A stretch of 64,000 bases of DNA from Mactromeris polynyma. Its lineage: Eukaryota > Mollusca > Bivalvia > Venerida > Mactridae. Numbering within the stretch: the first letter of the stretch is position 1; every line of letters begins with the position of its first letter. A program made the position numbers and the translations under genes. The stretch covers positions 15,273,385-15,337,384 of the forward strand of contig JASFXZ010000010.1 in NCBI GenBank assembly GCA_032209605.1, in the 5' to 3' direction. Shown piece by piece: positions 33,601-44,985 of the stretch. The notes beneath the pieces were generated by a model. That model was not told the DNA's origin and searched no databases. It was given only the letters and a program-made list of their open reading frames with translations.

Positions 33601-36600
33601 TGAGGGTATTGTTTCCGTTGAAATGAAATACGACAATCGTAATTGAGGGAAGGTGTTACCTACAAATCATCCGTTGGCTTGTCTGATAAGGCTGACATCA
33701 AGGAGATACCACATCCAGCATCACCACCAGCAATTGAGAAAATAGAAAACTTTGACACTTGTACTATTGTGTTTTTTGATATTGAAACAAGTGGTCTTAG
33801 CAAAACATGATTTAATTCAGATATCTACTGTTTGCAATAATAATACATTTGATTTTATATCTTATACCTATGCGCAGCCTTTTGCTAGAAGTGCTTCTCA
33901 GGTGACTGGTCTACAATTGTTTTTAACCAGGTTTTCAATGAAAACCAGGTTATTAGAATAGCGTATGTCGTTGGGCGGGCGGGCGGCTGGGCGGGCAGGC
34001 GTCAAACTGGTGGTTTCCGGCGAATAACTTCAGTTCCGTTCATTGTATTGACATCAAACTTGGTGTATAGTAAGAACATGTGGAGAGCTCGCTTGGGATT
34101 GCTTTTGGGTTCGGTCCGTTAAAGGTCAAGGTCACCATTACTAAAAATAGAAATTTGGTTTCTGGCGAATAACTTGAGTTCCTTTCATCATATTGACATC
34201 AAACTTGGTGTATAGTAAGAACATGTAGAGAGCTCGTGGGTGTATTGACATCAAACTTGGTGTATAGTTGTTGCATATATATATAATATATCTAAGTGTG
34301 AGTGTGTATATGCATGTATCACCTATGGCACCTTTGCATCATTGATGATCATCATGTATTCTTTATACAAATTGAGCCTTGGTTACAAATAACTATGTAC
34401 TAAACCTTGGCTTAACGAAAGGAACCCATGAACCCTGATAGGTCATAATGTTTTTTAAAGTGTTTGACTTCCCTAGAATTATCAGGGCTTTTTATCAATG
34501 TAATCTGTTGCCAGCACTACAAGATTCCATTTTTGGCATTGTAGGTACTGTTCCGTTGTTTAGGGATATATACCCAAACTTTGACAAACATAATCAAGAA
34601 TACCTTGTGACCCAAGTTTTATATGAAACATATGCTGCACATAATGCAGTTGCAGATGTTTGTAGTTTGCAAAAGTTGGTCAATGCATCCGACGTCCCAT
34701 TGCACATGTTTTCAAATTATAGTGCAACAACTATTTCTTGTTTAAAACTATGAAAAAGTGCCAGATGAGAACTTACTTACCGGTACTTTATTTCTGATGG
34801 AACAGCAAAAGATAATTGGTAAACACATGGCTTTAAACATTTCTAGAAGTGGTCTGAAATTGGCACATTTAAGACTTTCAGTTGAAAGAGGCGGATATGA
34901 TGGATTAAAACAATTGTTGACTGAGAAAAATAATGGTAAATCAAGGGTTTCTGCCTCAAAACGTATAATAGACAATATGTATCAGTATTTAGGTAAAATT
35001 TTATTATGAGCAATGCAAATTAAGCTGTACCCTGCTATAGACAGTACAGATGATGGTCATCATGCATATGTGTTGAGTCTTACCATGATATGCACTGGTC
35101 ATTGTTTGATGAAAGTTCAGTTATTAATATACTGCCTCAAACAAGTTCACTGTGGCTTTGCTACATGAAATGAAACACAAGTTAGTAGTTTTGGTATGCA
35201 AAATAATTGTGTTAAGGTACTTTCTCAACTGTGTGTAAAAAAAATGTATGAAATATATTTAATAAAATTTTGTTTAAATATGTGTAGTTGATTTTTGTGT
35301 GTGTTTTGTAAACAACTTAAATAGTCATTGACTGTTCTGATGATGGGGAAACATATTTTTCCAAAGTAAAAGGGCGCTTTATATGTTTGGCCTTTTTCTG
35401 GGGCAATTGACCTTTCTGCAGATATTGATTGACAGCTCGCGTTAGCCAATCGCGTTGCAGTATTCGCGCCCACCTCCGGCATTGTTTTATCGACGCCATT
35501 TTGTTAGACAAGCGCTACAGTTGTCAACAAATTTGTCTAAGAGTAATAGTTTTCGGGAAAGCAAATTACAGGGTGTTTATTATTGATCTAAGACAATGGT
35601 GAAAAGGTGTAGCTTCGGGCTGTATGATAGTGACAATAGATGTCCAGACTGATAGGTGGAGTGAAATTCTTACCTTTTCAACAACAACAACCAAAACCTA
35701 AGACAAATGCATGCGGTAGATTAAGTTGTGCGGCAGACCGCATCACAAGTTAAATCCATCTAAAATTAACGCAAACAGATATGCCCCATTGATAAAAAGA
35801 TAACTTTTTATTTAGCTAAAATGTTGCTATATTGTTTTATTCCAACCAATCATTTGGAAGTGGTCCACATTTTTTCTCTCAGAAATATCGCTTTATCGTA
35901 TTCTAGTTTTAATCAGTTGCAATTTATAAATGTGAAAATATATCAAATTAACTATATTACATCTGCATTTTGAGGGAACATAATATTATTTTTCTAAACT
36001 AAAATAATTGACTTATGTCAGCATCCAAGCAAGTATTTGGACTTTTTTTGCTTAGAACGGACATTACTTTATAAATTTGTAATAAGCCTGAGTTTGTATA
36101 ACTAAACATGACCAGAATCAATTATAAAATCAATAATTATTGCAATTAAAAAAATGAAACTGAAACATATATACATGGAGAAAAATATCTCAGTTTTTGT
36201 AATAATTGATATTGACGAACAATCTAAATACAGGTGATACACCGGTAATGGTTACTCACTGTCGAGTATTTCTTTCGAAAGTAACTTATATGTCAGAAAA
36301 GTTCTTATTTCGTCATTACATGTATTTCTATTGCATTGGGGGTTTACAATTTATGTAAGTATAGAAATTAGTAATATATCTGGTTTAAAATCCTAAATAT
36401 CACACCTACGAGTATGTTGATTTTGTTAAATAAATAAACCTATTTTCTAACATTCAACACAAGTCTGATCATTTAATTTTTATAAATGGTCATTTAGTTA
36501 AAGGCTATAACATAATTTACATTTCTCAACGTTACTGTATATATGTGTCGGATGGTGACAGCAAAAACTGATTGGATGCATATTGGACTCCCACTGGGTC

Positions 36601-39600
36601 AGACTGTGAAATGCTGATTACGGGGCTGGATAAGATTAACATCTAGATAGTGCACACACGCGACATTATTGTTTATTGCATAACATTATATAATTTGTCC
36701 AACCTATGTACAGGCCTTGTGTCTGCCTCTGTTTCTATTTTATCATAGTATCTTTATGATTTCTGGAATTTGTAGAAATATATGTTGCAGGATTTGAAGA
36801 TTTGAGAAAGAATCCTGATATTCTAATGTCCATCCCTTTTTGTAATGTCCATCTCCACACAAAATAAAGGTGGTTTATGTACACAAACATATTTGCTATA
36901 CCTAAACTTGATGACTAAAATGACTTTCATTCACACTAAATAACATCATACATAAGGGGACGGACATTACAGATAACGTTTCATGTTTTTGGGGGTAAAT
37001 ACTTCCCCTGTAAACCCGCAATAAACTGCAAACATGGACTTACATGGAATAATAATGATCTCATGTAAATGTATTGCATAATAATTGGTTCGAAATGTAT
37101 TTTATATAAAGGACATTCTAATATAAAATGAAATTCGTCTTCTAAAACATTACATAGTTGACATTTTCTTTCTGATCAAGATATGGTTTAAAGTCGAAAT
37201 ATCATATAATGAGGAAAAATCCGATGGAATACCATCTACATCGGCCCGTTATTGTTCTTTGTTCGACGCCATATTGGACATGGCTTGTCTAACGTGGTTA
37301 CAGCGAGAACATGTTACTAAGGGGGGCGTGGCTACGAAGCGTCTGCAGAAAGGTCAATACCCCACCCGTGACCCAAAATAAAAAAATTATTATACTTGAA
37401 AATAAGTCTGGTAACCTATGAATTTCAAGTCTCGTTTTAATATAGTAAAGCTTAAATATAATGAATGAAAAATTGGAAAAAAATCTGAACGCTTGAACAT
37501 TAAAAAAAAACTTTAGTGATTTTTTATACATAGAATTTTATTTTATTGTTTCTATTTATGGCATATTTTCTTGATGGGTAGATTTTTTGACGGTACCACT
37601 CAGGTACCGTCTAAAGTAGTGGCAATTTTGAGAGGCATACAACAATTGGTTCCCGTTTTCAAAACGCAATTTTACAGACTGAAAGCCGGTAACATGTCAA
37701 AAACGTCCACATCGTCCTAATTACTACGCGACAAAAGTAGTTCCAAAGTTTACCGACCTTGATAATATCATAAACGTTTCAATAAAATGAAATATTGCGC
37801 ACGACTACGAAAATTATCGGTGTCATCTTTCTACGTACACCTCACTCTGTGCTTGTAAATAAATTGGAAAATACCCCACTACAACAAGATAACTCAAAAC
37901 CTATGGCAAGCTAGTGATATCATAACTTTATGCCTGGGCATACTGATTTTACTCTAAGTTTGTGCTGATATAATTTAATATGTCATTTTATAATTAAATA
38001 TTCGCAAACGTTACATAAAGGGTCTGATATCTTTGTATTTAATTTATTTACAATCGTGACAAACATTTCACTTGTTTTACAGTTTAAGGTTATACATTTG
38101 TACCGTTATTACTGACCATTTTTCTTTATTTCGGTTTGAAAATCTAGCATTTCTAGAACAAGTCCGATTGAAGATCTCTTGGAAAAAATGTTTACTTTTT
38201 TTCAATAAATTTTTATTCTTTTTTGCATTTCTGTCTTATGTTTTAGTTTTGTTTCATATTCCATGCAAACCATCTTACCTATTTACACATACTTTGATAT
38301 TATAAAACTGTATAGTTACAAAACAGAAACTTGTATGCAACGAGTTGCCAGCTTGGCTACAGAGACGAGTGGTACAGTCCCACAGCACTTTTGTGCTTTG
38401 ATTAATTCTTCTTGTAATATGAAGAGTGAAATGTTGCCAAACAAATGATGTTTAATTCAAAATTAAATCTTCACATTTTGAGATTTTTATATATTACATA
38501 GGAAACAGCGGTCACATTTGCCCAAGTATGGGGTATATAGAAGAAAGGCCTGTAAAGCTTTTCCAAGCCTGGTGACCCCATATTTTTATTTCATATTTTT
38601 GTAGATTAGGTTATATGCTATCTCAAGACAAACTTTCATAAAATTCTGAATGCTTTCAAAAAATGATGAAACTGTAGCGATCGTCTTTAACTGGCCGATA
38701 GCGAGAATACAAATTTAGGCTTGTCCGGGACGTCAGGCTAGCGGATTTCTCGAGCTAATTATGCTTTTTGGACTCCTACTTTTTGCCTGGGAATCCTGTT
38801 TTGACACCATTTCTTTGAAATTGCATTGAAGGACTGCAACTTTCTCCAAAAGCATCGTTTGGGACTCGTGTTTCAAATCCTAGTGAGAACCCTGTCTTCT
38901 GTTTCTTGCCTCTTGTTATTGTCTACTGTATGGATGACTTTATTTATATATTTTTATGTATGTCTCTACTACACAATGACCTTCAATTATTAATTTTTGT
39001 ACAGAGAGTTTGAGGACTCATGTAAGGACACACTCAATTTCCATGCCATTTATATGTGACAAGTGTGGCTCGGCATACAGCTTGAAGAACAACCTTATTC
39101 AACATATGAAAACCCACGAAGATAAACTTTTTCAGTGTGCAGAATGTAATGTTATTTTTAAGTAAGTATTTCTGCAGTAGTCTGAATTCTGCCTGTAAAT
39201 CTTGTCTATTTTATCACTATTGATTGCAGATGTATATTTTATCACTATTGATTGCAGCTGTATATTTTATCACTATTGATTGCAGCTGTATTTCTGCAGT
39301 TTGATGTATTGGTTGCTCAGTTTTGACCAAGCCATTCGAAGAATAGTGAAAGGGCATAATGTGTTGCCCCTTTCTGTGTTTATGTTATGTAAAAATTATG
39401 TTAAAAAAAATTCACTTAAGCTTAGGATATTACAATACAGGTCAAGCTTGAGTTATGGCCCTTTTTTTACTTAGAATCAGTTTCCTATCTATAGCTCTCG
39501 ATAGGATGGATGGAATCAATTTATATTTGGCACATAAGCACAGGATAATAAAACGTAGGTTAAATTAATCGCAGTTACAATCCACCAATTTTGGAGAAGA

Positions 39601-42600
39601 TTTGGCCCTTTTTTTGCTTTAAGTCAATAACTCGTGAAAGGATGGATGGATTTCATTTGTATTGCTCCAAACTTATATAGCCTTTACAAACATGATATTT
39701 GCATATTGCTGAATCCCCATAGCGGGGAGTATCTGTGTCGTATGGACAAATGTAGTCGTGAACTTGTAATGCAGCCTTGTGTATTGGAGTAATTGCATGT
39801 TTCAGAGTTTGCAAAATGCGTAAGAAAGCCTGTCTGGTAACAATCATTTTGTTCTGGTAATGGATGAACTCTTGTCATTCACTATGAATAGTTCATATAT
39901 TATCGGTGTTTTAATGTATTTTCAATGCCATATCTTTTTTGGTTGAGATGTCAATAAATTATTGTTTGAATTTTTAACAACCATTGTTTGGCGGGCATGA
40001 ATGATTGGTTTGATTTTTTTTTTAATATTACAGAACCCAAGCATACCTTGAAAAGCACTTGAAACTACACAGTGGGGGCACTATCAATGTGTTTCAATGT
40101 GAGACATGTAATAAAACATTCTCTCAGCAGAAAAACCTCGTACAACATATGAAGATACATCAAGGAAATGTTGGAAAACAGTACAAATGTCCTGAATGTC
40201 CTGCGGCATATAGCTACAAATGTCATCTCACTAGACATTTGATTATTCATACTGGTAAGTTTCTGTATCTTAATGCAAGGCTCTCACTAGACTCAAAGTC
40301 GAGGGTCAAAAATGGCCATTGGTGATTCTAAGTAACAATAATGCTTCCAATAAACACTAACGTAAATTTGACCTTTGAGGTAAAAGAGTCTTAACTCAAT
40401 TTTGCAAATTTCAAGAGTCAAATGAATGTCCTATCAGTGTCTTTTAGGCTGGTTGACAGATTATGATAAATTAGTGATTTTTGTTATCAATAAAACAGAA
40501 ACTTGTGCTTAGAATCCCCTGTTGAAATTTATGAATCTCTGCCTAAATATGTTTGCCAAATACCATTAATATGATTTCATATTGCTATTTCTGACTCTAT
40601 TATTGTTGGGTGGAGGGGGGGGATTGACTTTTCTGGTGCTCTTGTGATACCAGGGTTTATCTTGGCAATTTGGTATTTGACCCATACCCTTCTAATTGGT
40701 AGTTTTTGTGCATTATACTTCGGAAAAACACTAGCCATTTCAGCAAAAAATTAGGAATAAAAGTAAAGAATGTAATAATTAATTAATAGACAATTGCAGC
40801 TATTTAACTGCCTGTGAGAGAAATGCCTCTAACTTTGTTAATTTTTGGCTAAATTGAACCAATTTTTGTTTTGGAATATCGCTGAAAAACGGCTATAAAA
40901 ACAACTGAAAATAAACCCTGGAAAGCCTTTTGTTGCTCATTCATACAGGTTGAACTTTCTAAATATAATATGTAAAAGAGTGTTTACCTTAATAACTGAA
41001 CATTTTGATTTTGCTTTCAGGAGAAAAGCCTTATAAATGCAAGTTTTGTGGAAAAGCTTTCAATCGTAATGCTCATTTGATTCGTCATAGAAAAATGCAC
41101 AGCGGAGGCGAGAAAGAATGGAAATGCCAGACATGTGGTTTTGCATTCTGGGAAAAGGGCGACTTAATGCGTCACATGAAATCCCATGAAGGAAATCGTC
41201 CTCTCAAATGTGACTATTGCGATCAGACATTTGTTTGGAAACGTTATTTGTACAAACATTTAAATAATCACCATAAAGCTGATGATAAAAGCTTCTGTAA
41301 GACTTGTCTACTTTGTTTGCCGACTGAGGAAGAATTAAATGAGCATGAAGCAACCGCTCATTCTAACCGCAAGCCTCTAACTCATACTTGTCAACTTTGT
41401 AAGCAAGAGTTTCATTTTAAATTCAAATTGGATGAACATATGTATGAGCACACGGGAGAAAAGGCTCACGGTTGTCAGAAATGTCCGCAAAGATTCGTTT
41501 CAAGAAAGGAGCTTGATCGCCACATGATGGAACACCTCCAGGAAGTGTCATTTCGATGTAACACATGTGAGAAGACATTTTCATCAGTGAATGAGCTGCA
41601 GTCTCATGTAAAATTGCACACAGGAAATGCAAAATTTCCCTGTATGCTCTGTAATTCTTCGTTCCGATGGAGAAGTCAGCTGTCCAGTCACATGATTATT
41701 CATTCCAACGATCACGATTACAAATGTGGATTCTGTACGAGAAAGTTTAAGCGTAAACGAGACCTGACTCGTCATGTTAAGATTTATCATGACACAAAAC
41801 CACCTTACACTTGCACCGAGTGCAATGTTGATTTCCATTCACCATTTAACTTGATGCAGCATAAAACTGATACACATTGGAAAGATAATGAGATAGGACA
41901 AAGATTTTCCTGCAATCATTGCACTGGTGTGTTTGGTATACATTCTGATCTTCAAAAACATTTGACCAAAGTTCATCCACCTAGACCAAATGTGTGTCTT
42001 CTCTGTAGCAAGAAGTTTACTCTTTTGAAATTTCTTGAAAAGCATTTTGAATTGAAACATGAAGGGACAGATATGGAAATTGGAAAGAATTACGAGATAA
42101 GGCCTGCTGAAACACCAATTGTTATGGAAATGGATTCAATAATGAATGAACATAACATTGACAATGTTGATAACATAGACAATAATGAAGATGCATTGAA
42201 TTATGCAGACAATGAAAATCATGAGAATACAGAAGTCGAAGAAATTATTGAAGGTGAAAACAACGAATACGATGGAATGGAAGCTAATATTGGAAGTGAA
42301 AACAATATGATTACAATGGAACAGATTGGCTCTCAGCTTGTTGATGGCGCGTTGTCATCGGAGAGTGTTATTGTAGCCATGAATGAATTAAATTCAGTCA
42401 ATGCTCCAATATCGGAAGCTATCACACTGGCTCAGTTTTCACAGCAGGCTTCCGGTGAAGATATTATACCAGTTTTTCTTCAGGAAAATTATCATAAAAC
42501 ATCTGAGCCTGCATCTGTTCCACGTGTTGTTTTTCAGAAAGCTGGCATAGACACTTCACAGCAGTCGGGTACAATTATGTCTTCTTCGTATGATAATGTT

Positions 42601-42978
42601 GCTCAAACCGGTCAACCACAGGTTATAACTACATGTACAATTCAGCGACCACAGGTTGTGAAAATAAGACAGGATGGTTTAGCCAGCCCTGTCAGAAAAC
42701 AACCAAACCAAGTGAAGATTCCTATCATTGGCAGGTCTTCTCTCCAGGGTCCACATATAATTGTTCAACAAGGTTCTGATAACAACAAATCAATAAAAAT
42801 CTTGTCTATGTCAGCACAACAGCTAGGTAGTAATCAGGTTCAAAATCCAGGGGGAACTGTTGGGCAGATGAACTCTGTTCCTGTGGTTTCCTTGCACGAA
42901 CAAGGTCAAGGGGATTCTCAGTTTATAGAAACATCTTTAGAACAGATGACAACTCAAAACACCAGTCAAATGAATTAA
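27531..42978 (+). CDS. Gene B: 18-finger C2H2 zinc-finger protein (888 aa, five coding exons)
   Basis: Coding exons are 27531-27635, 29276-29501, 39005-39161, 40034-40254 and 41021-42978; all junctions are GT-AG and phases match (0, 1, 2, 1). The total is 2667 nt including TAA. Residues 1-69 are Val/Gln-rich without a recognised domain; I see no KRAB, BTB or SCAN. Fingers run from about residue 70 to 583: eighteen C2H2 units, mostly C-x2-C-x12-H-x3-H. Two of the six fingers outside exon 5 are completed only by splicing (exons 2-3 and 3-4). One linker is the canonical TGEKPY. Residues about 610-665 are acidic and Asn-rich; the last 200 are Gln/Ser/Val-rich like activation domains. It should be a nuclear DNA-binding transcription factor. 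No orthologue name is justified from sequence alone. It is intact apart from long repeat-filled introns. Confidence 0.93.
27694..29070. mobile_element. hAT-type element split by a LINE
   Basis: TAGTGATGGATAATCAATG at 27694 is the left end and GCTATCACTA at 29070 the right. The matching interior resumes at 28669 (GATAAATTTCATGATCGATT) and agrees with the copy at 17544. Flanks CCTACTAT and CCTACAAT are similar but not perfect. The 0.95 kb between is a minus-strand LINE. All of it lies in intron 1 of gene B. Confidence 0.75.
27712..28668 (-). mobile_element. 5'-truncated LINE, ORF2 C-terminus (minus strand)
   Basis: The frame 28372-28025 reads FRTANHKLPIDTGRWDRADV followed by RICTACDQNLIGSEDLFECS, the typical ORF2 tail with its C-x2-C ... 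C knuckle. On the plus strand a T-run at 27713-27722 marks its poly(A) end. It interrupts the hAT element, so it inserted later. Upstream minus-strand sequence to about 28560 gives more tail-like fragments with stops. Confidence 0.75.
29276..29501 (+). CDS. Gene B exon 2: fingers 1 and start of 2
   Basis: The acceptor is TTATTTTGCTCAG and the donor is AAAG|GTAGGT, phase 0 to 1. It encodes an acidic linker, then finger 1 (YMCTDC ... HLKQH, with a longer C-to-H spacer than usual) and the CDLC half of finger 2. Confidence 0.9.
29502..31100. other. Start of gene B intron 2, no gene seen
   Basis: The region 30180-30400 holds two diverged direct copies of a roughly 40-bp block (GCGTCTTTGAAATCTGCGAG and GCGCCTTTGAAGTCAGCAAG), open on both strands but unlike any family I know. 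CTCGACTTATGG stretches at 30866 and 30912 look like MITE ends. Confidence 0.35.
31108..31230. mobile_element. hAT-like left-end fragment
   Basis: TAGGGCTGTAACGGTTCACC followed by repeated ACGGTT motifs resembles the left end of hAT-type elements. I found no matching right end. Confidence 0.35.
32765..33350 (+). mobile_element. 5'-truncated LINE inside the Mutator relic
   Basis: It reads LETYSWYKNELNQEIYLDAI, one stop (TGA for an Arg codon), then LLIETGRHHNIPRTNRICTY and CPKYNALRQRYRYF: an ORF2 tail with C-x2-C knuckle. The 3' end is AATAAAACTTATGTTATGTT. It lies between the 32579 donor and 33597 acceptor of the relic, so it is in a former intron. Confidence 0.75.
33925..34440. repeat. Mollusc-type dispersed repeat interrupting the exonuclease frame
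   Basis: It contains GGGCGGGCGGGCGGCTGGGC, then two or three tandem copies of CATCAAACTTGGTGTATAG with GGCGAATAACTT. This GC-rich head with (ga)ataactt...catattgacatcaa repeats is common in bivalve and gastropod DNA. It cuts the exonuclease frame after ASQVTGLQ; the frame resumes at 34448. Confidence 0.6.
35400..35790 (+). pseudogene. Broken THAP-domain exon with promoter-like upstream
   Basis: From ATG at 35596 the frame reads MVKRCSFGL...NRCPD, then after a one-base shift LIGGVKFLPF, then after another shift KLCGRPHHKLNPSKINANRY. This order (N-terminal C, FFPF-like block, CGRP, P-S-K-I) is the THAP zinc-binding fold; the first C-x-x-C is lost and two frameshifts are present. The 150 bp before it are CpG-rich with CCAATCGCG and a YY1-like GACGCCATTTTG. 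It could be a P-element/THAP9-type transposon relic or a retained first exon. It lies in gene B intron 3. Confidence 0.6.
35791..39004. other. Rest of gene B intron 3
   Basis: Mostly AT-rich single-copy sequence. The piece 37250-37330 (GACGCCATATTGGACATGGC) resembles the promoter-like stretch before the THAP relic. No other element or exon is recognised. Confidence 0.4.
39005..39161 (+). CDS. Gene B exon 3: fingers 2 (end) to 4 (start)
   Basis: The acceptor is TTTTTGTACAG and the donor is TTTAA|GTAAGT, phase 1 to 2. It completes finger 2 (SLRTHVRTH), encodes finger 3 (ICDKCGSAYSLKNNLIQHMK then TH) and opens finger 4 (CAEC). It is only 157 nt and has no long uninterrupted frame of its own, so it is easily missed. 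Confidence 0.9.
39205..39288. repeat. 28-bp triplication
   Basis: Three copies of TATTTTATCACTATTGATTG with GCAGCTGTA, directly after exon 3. Confidence 0.85.
39290..39660. repeat. Probable dispersed repeat in intron 4 of gene B
   Basis: Phrases such as GGTCAAGCTTGAGTTATGGC, CTCGATAGGATGGATGGAAT and a second GAAAGGATGGATGGATTTCA copy resemble the tandem motifs of common mollusc repeats. Boundaries were not found. Confidence 0.4.
40034..40254 (+). CDS. Gene B exon 4: fingers 4 (end) to 6
   Basis: The acceptor is TTTTTTTTAATATTACAG and the donor is ACTG|GTAAGT, phase 2 to 1. It completes finger 4 (TQAYLEKHLKLH), then encodes finger 5 (FQCETCNKTFSQQKNLVQHM) and finger 6 (YKCPECPAAYSYKCHLTRHL). 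The last codon is the Gly of the TGEKP linker, split across the intron. Confidence 0.92.
41021..42978 (+). CDS. Gene B exon 5: fingers 7-18 and C-terminal tail
   Basis: The acceptor is TTTTGCTTTCAG, in phase 1, and completes the GEKPYKC linker. Twelve fingers follow, to about 42060. Finger 10 (SFCKTCLLCLPTEEELNEHE) lacks the usual aromatic and is probably weak. The rest encodes an acidic Asn-rich block (42140-42306) and a Gln/Val/Ser-rich block ending TTQNTSQMN with TAA at 42976. The reading frame is clean throughout. Confidence 0.96.
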
Positions 42979-43371
42979 TTGTTTTTCTAGTTTATTGAAC
43001 AGGAAGTTAAGGTCTTATACGTACGGCCTAAAAATTTGTCCTATTTACAGTAATGTAATGGACCCTAATAATAATTATTTTTCCCCTACCCATATTTTTT
43101 ACGGGATAAACTCCTGAAAGTCGGATAAAGTGATCTCGGAGGTACGTGTATGAATATAACTAAAATCTCTGTGCGTGATGTGGTTTTCTTACTCTGTCAA
43201 CTACAAAACATCTGACATGGGGAACAAATTAACAGTATCTAAATGTTTTGTTTACCTCGTAATTCTAATATTTAAAAGATCTGCGTCATACTTGCATCAG
43301 AGACTAAATACATTCACTTTCTTCAGTCAATTATGAATTACTTCCCTGATGTTATGTGGTCTATTTTTATC

Positions 43372-44215
43372 TCACCTGAGCAGGCAGTGCTTGAGGTGAG
43401 CTTTTAGGATTTCTAAGATGTCTGTCGTCTTGACATTTTCTTAAAAATAACATCTATACCACTGAATGGATTTTGTCCAAATTTCGCAGGAATGATCCTT
43501 GGGTGGGCCTCTTTCAAATTTGCATAAATCGTTTTGGTCAGCTGCATTATTAGGTCACAGGAGCTAAAAATAGATTTTAAAAGTGTAAACTTTGAAATCT
43601 GTCTTGTCCAAAGCCCTAAGGTCTAGAGCATTGATATTTGGTGTGCAGCATTGTCTAGTGGTCCTCTTACAAGATAGCATAAATTATTAAGTTCTGTCAA
43701 AAAACATGGCTGCCAGGGGGGGGGGGCGGGGCTTGTTCCCTATATGTGTATAGTGGAAACTATAAACAAAATCTCCTCCTAAACCCTCAATGGATTTTGA
43801 CCAAACTTCACACAAATGATCCTTAGGTGGTCCTCTTTTGAAGTTATATAAATGGCTCTGGTCTGTTGCATAGATAGGTCACAGGAGCTAAAAATAGCTA
43901 TATATGTATATAGTGGAAACTATTAATGACATGTCCTCCTAAACCACAAATATTTATATTTTTTGATAAATACGAATTATTATTTCGTTAACGTGAATTA
44001 TTATTTCGTAAAAACGAACCATTTTTTTCGTAAAAAAATTATTATTTCGTAAAAACGAACCATTTTTTTCGTAAAAACAAATTATTATTTCATAAATACG
44101 AAATAGTATTTGGTAAAAATGAACAATTTTTTCGCAACTTATTTTTTTGTACATATTATTTCGTAAATACGAATGGCAGTGTACTCAGGTGAGCGATATA
44201 GGGCCATCATGGCCC
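43372..44215. repeat. Mollusc-type dispersed repeat in gene B 3' region
   Basis: It begins CACCTGAGCAGGCAGTGCTT and ends near CAGGTGAGCGATATAGGGCC. Inside are two diverged copies of a block with AATGGATTTTG, CAAATGATCCTTAGGTGG and CACAGGAGCTAAAAATAG. This is a family I recognise as abundant in bivalves. A poly-G run is at 43717-43730. Confidence 0.65.
43965..44170. repeat. TTTCGTAAAAACGAA palindromic tandem block
   Basis: Imperfect repeats alternate TTATTATTTCGTAAAAACGA and ACCATTTTTTTCGTAAAAAC. It lies inside the dispersed repeat at 43372-44215. Confidence 0.7.
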
Positions 44216-44334
44216 TCTTGCTTAGAAAATTGCCAAGGTGATCCGATTGGAAAACAGATAATCCATGTTGCATGATGAATGCAGGTTGGGAGAGACTTAT
44301 GTTTACATGGCCTGACTTGGAGATAATAAAGGAT

Positions 44335-44340
44335 GCTTTA
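44335..44340 (+). terminator. Candidate poly(A) signal of gene B
   Basis: AATAAA in AGATAATAAAGGATGC lies 1.36 kb past the stop codon. It would give a 3' UTR containing the dispersed repeat. Later AATAAA-like sites exist near 45208. No downstream element confirms it. Confidence 0.3.
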
Positions 44341-44667
44341 TTTATGATACTGTTGAGTTTTCAGTTGGCCTTTGAACATTTTGAACATTGAATATTTATA
44401 GTTTTGCATGAAATTAAATATTGATAGTTTTACATTAATTGCTGTTGATTTTATTAATTGTTCATACATATATATGATTATGCTAAAAATTTTATAAGAA
44501 TTAAGAATCTACCTTCTAATATACTACTTACTTATTGATGTCACTCGGCATGAATTTAATGGCAGAATTTTTTATCAAATTTGAATATTTTGAAACCTGT
44601 TTCTATTTTTTTTTAATGTTTTAAATAATTCAGCAATAACGCTAGTGCAGAAATGTTTTTAGCTTGT

Positions 44668-44985
44668 CTGTTTCAGACAGATGAGCTTATATCATAGCTT
44701 CCTCGGCGTCCGTCATCATACATTTGGTTATTTTTTTTGTTAAAGTCCACTTTTTCTCAGTAACTGTTTGAAGTAGAGCTTTGAAACTTAACATAGTCAT
44801 AATAGTAACTACCAGGACATGTTTCATAACTCTTGACTGCATTTTGTCAAAGTTTTGCCCCCTTTTCTCTTAGAATTTTGGTTAAGTTTTTTGTTTAAGT
44901 CCACTTTTTCTCAGAAACCGTTCAAGGTATACCTTTGAAACTATACAGACGAGCGTCAAGCACCCGCAGGCGGTGCTCTTGTTGA
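44668..44985. repeat. Mollusc-type dispersed repeat (GACAGATGAGC type)
   Basis: It begins AGCTTGTCTGTTTCAGACAG and ends CACCCGCAGGCGGTGCTCTT. Two copies of a TTTGTTAAGTCCACTTTTTC-like block are inside. The family is familiar from bivalves. Confidence 0.5.

Larger units (their letters stand above)
31756..35009 (+). pseudogene. Mutator-like transposase plus DEDDh exonuclease gene, decayed
   Basis: Parts line up with a transposon-derived gene type I recognise from molluscs and cnidarians. Piece 31756-32071 reads GRRIVELGHLLNQLKC ... SKRHRPDG ... VFDINTKAAV, the start of a Mutator-like transposase domain, with one TGA where a CxxC cysteine would sit. GTGAGT donor and TTTACAG acceptor join it in phase to 32389-32579 (MYHSGSGHTQITNFMSTIEV). 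After an acceptor at 33596, DTCTIVFFDIETSGLSK gives exonuclease motif I (D-I-E). Frameshifts follow. Motif III (YAAHNAVADV) lies at about 34630-34660, and a conserved tail (34758-35009) ends ...IIDNMYQYLG. The stop, frameshifts and two insertions make it dead. Fusion of the two domains in one protein is inferred from order and splice sites. Confidence 0.7.
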
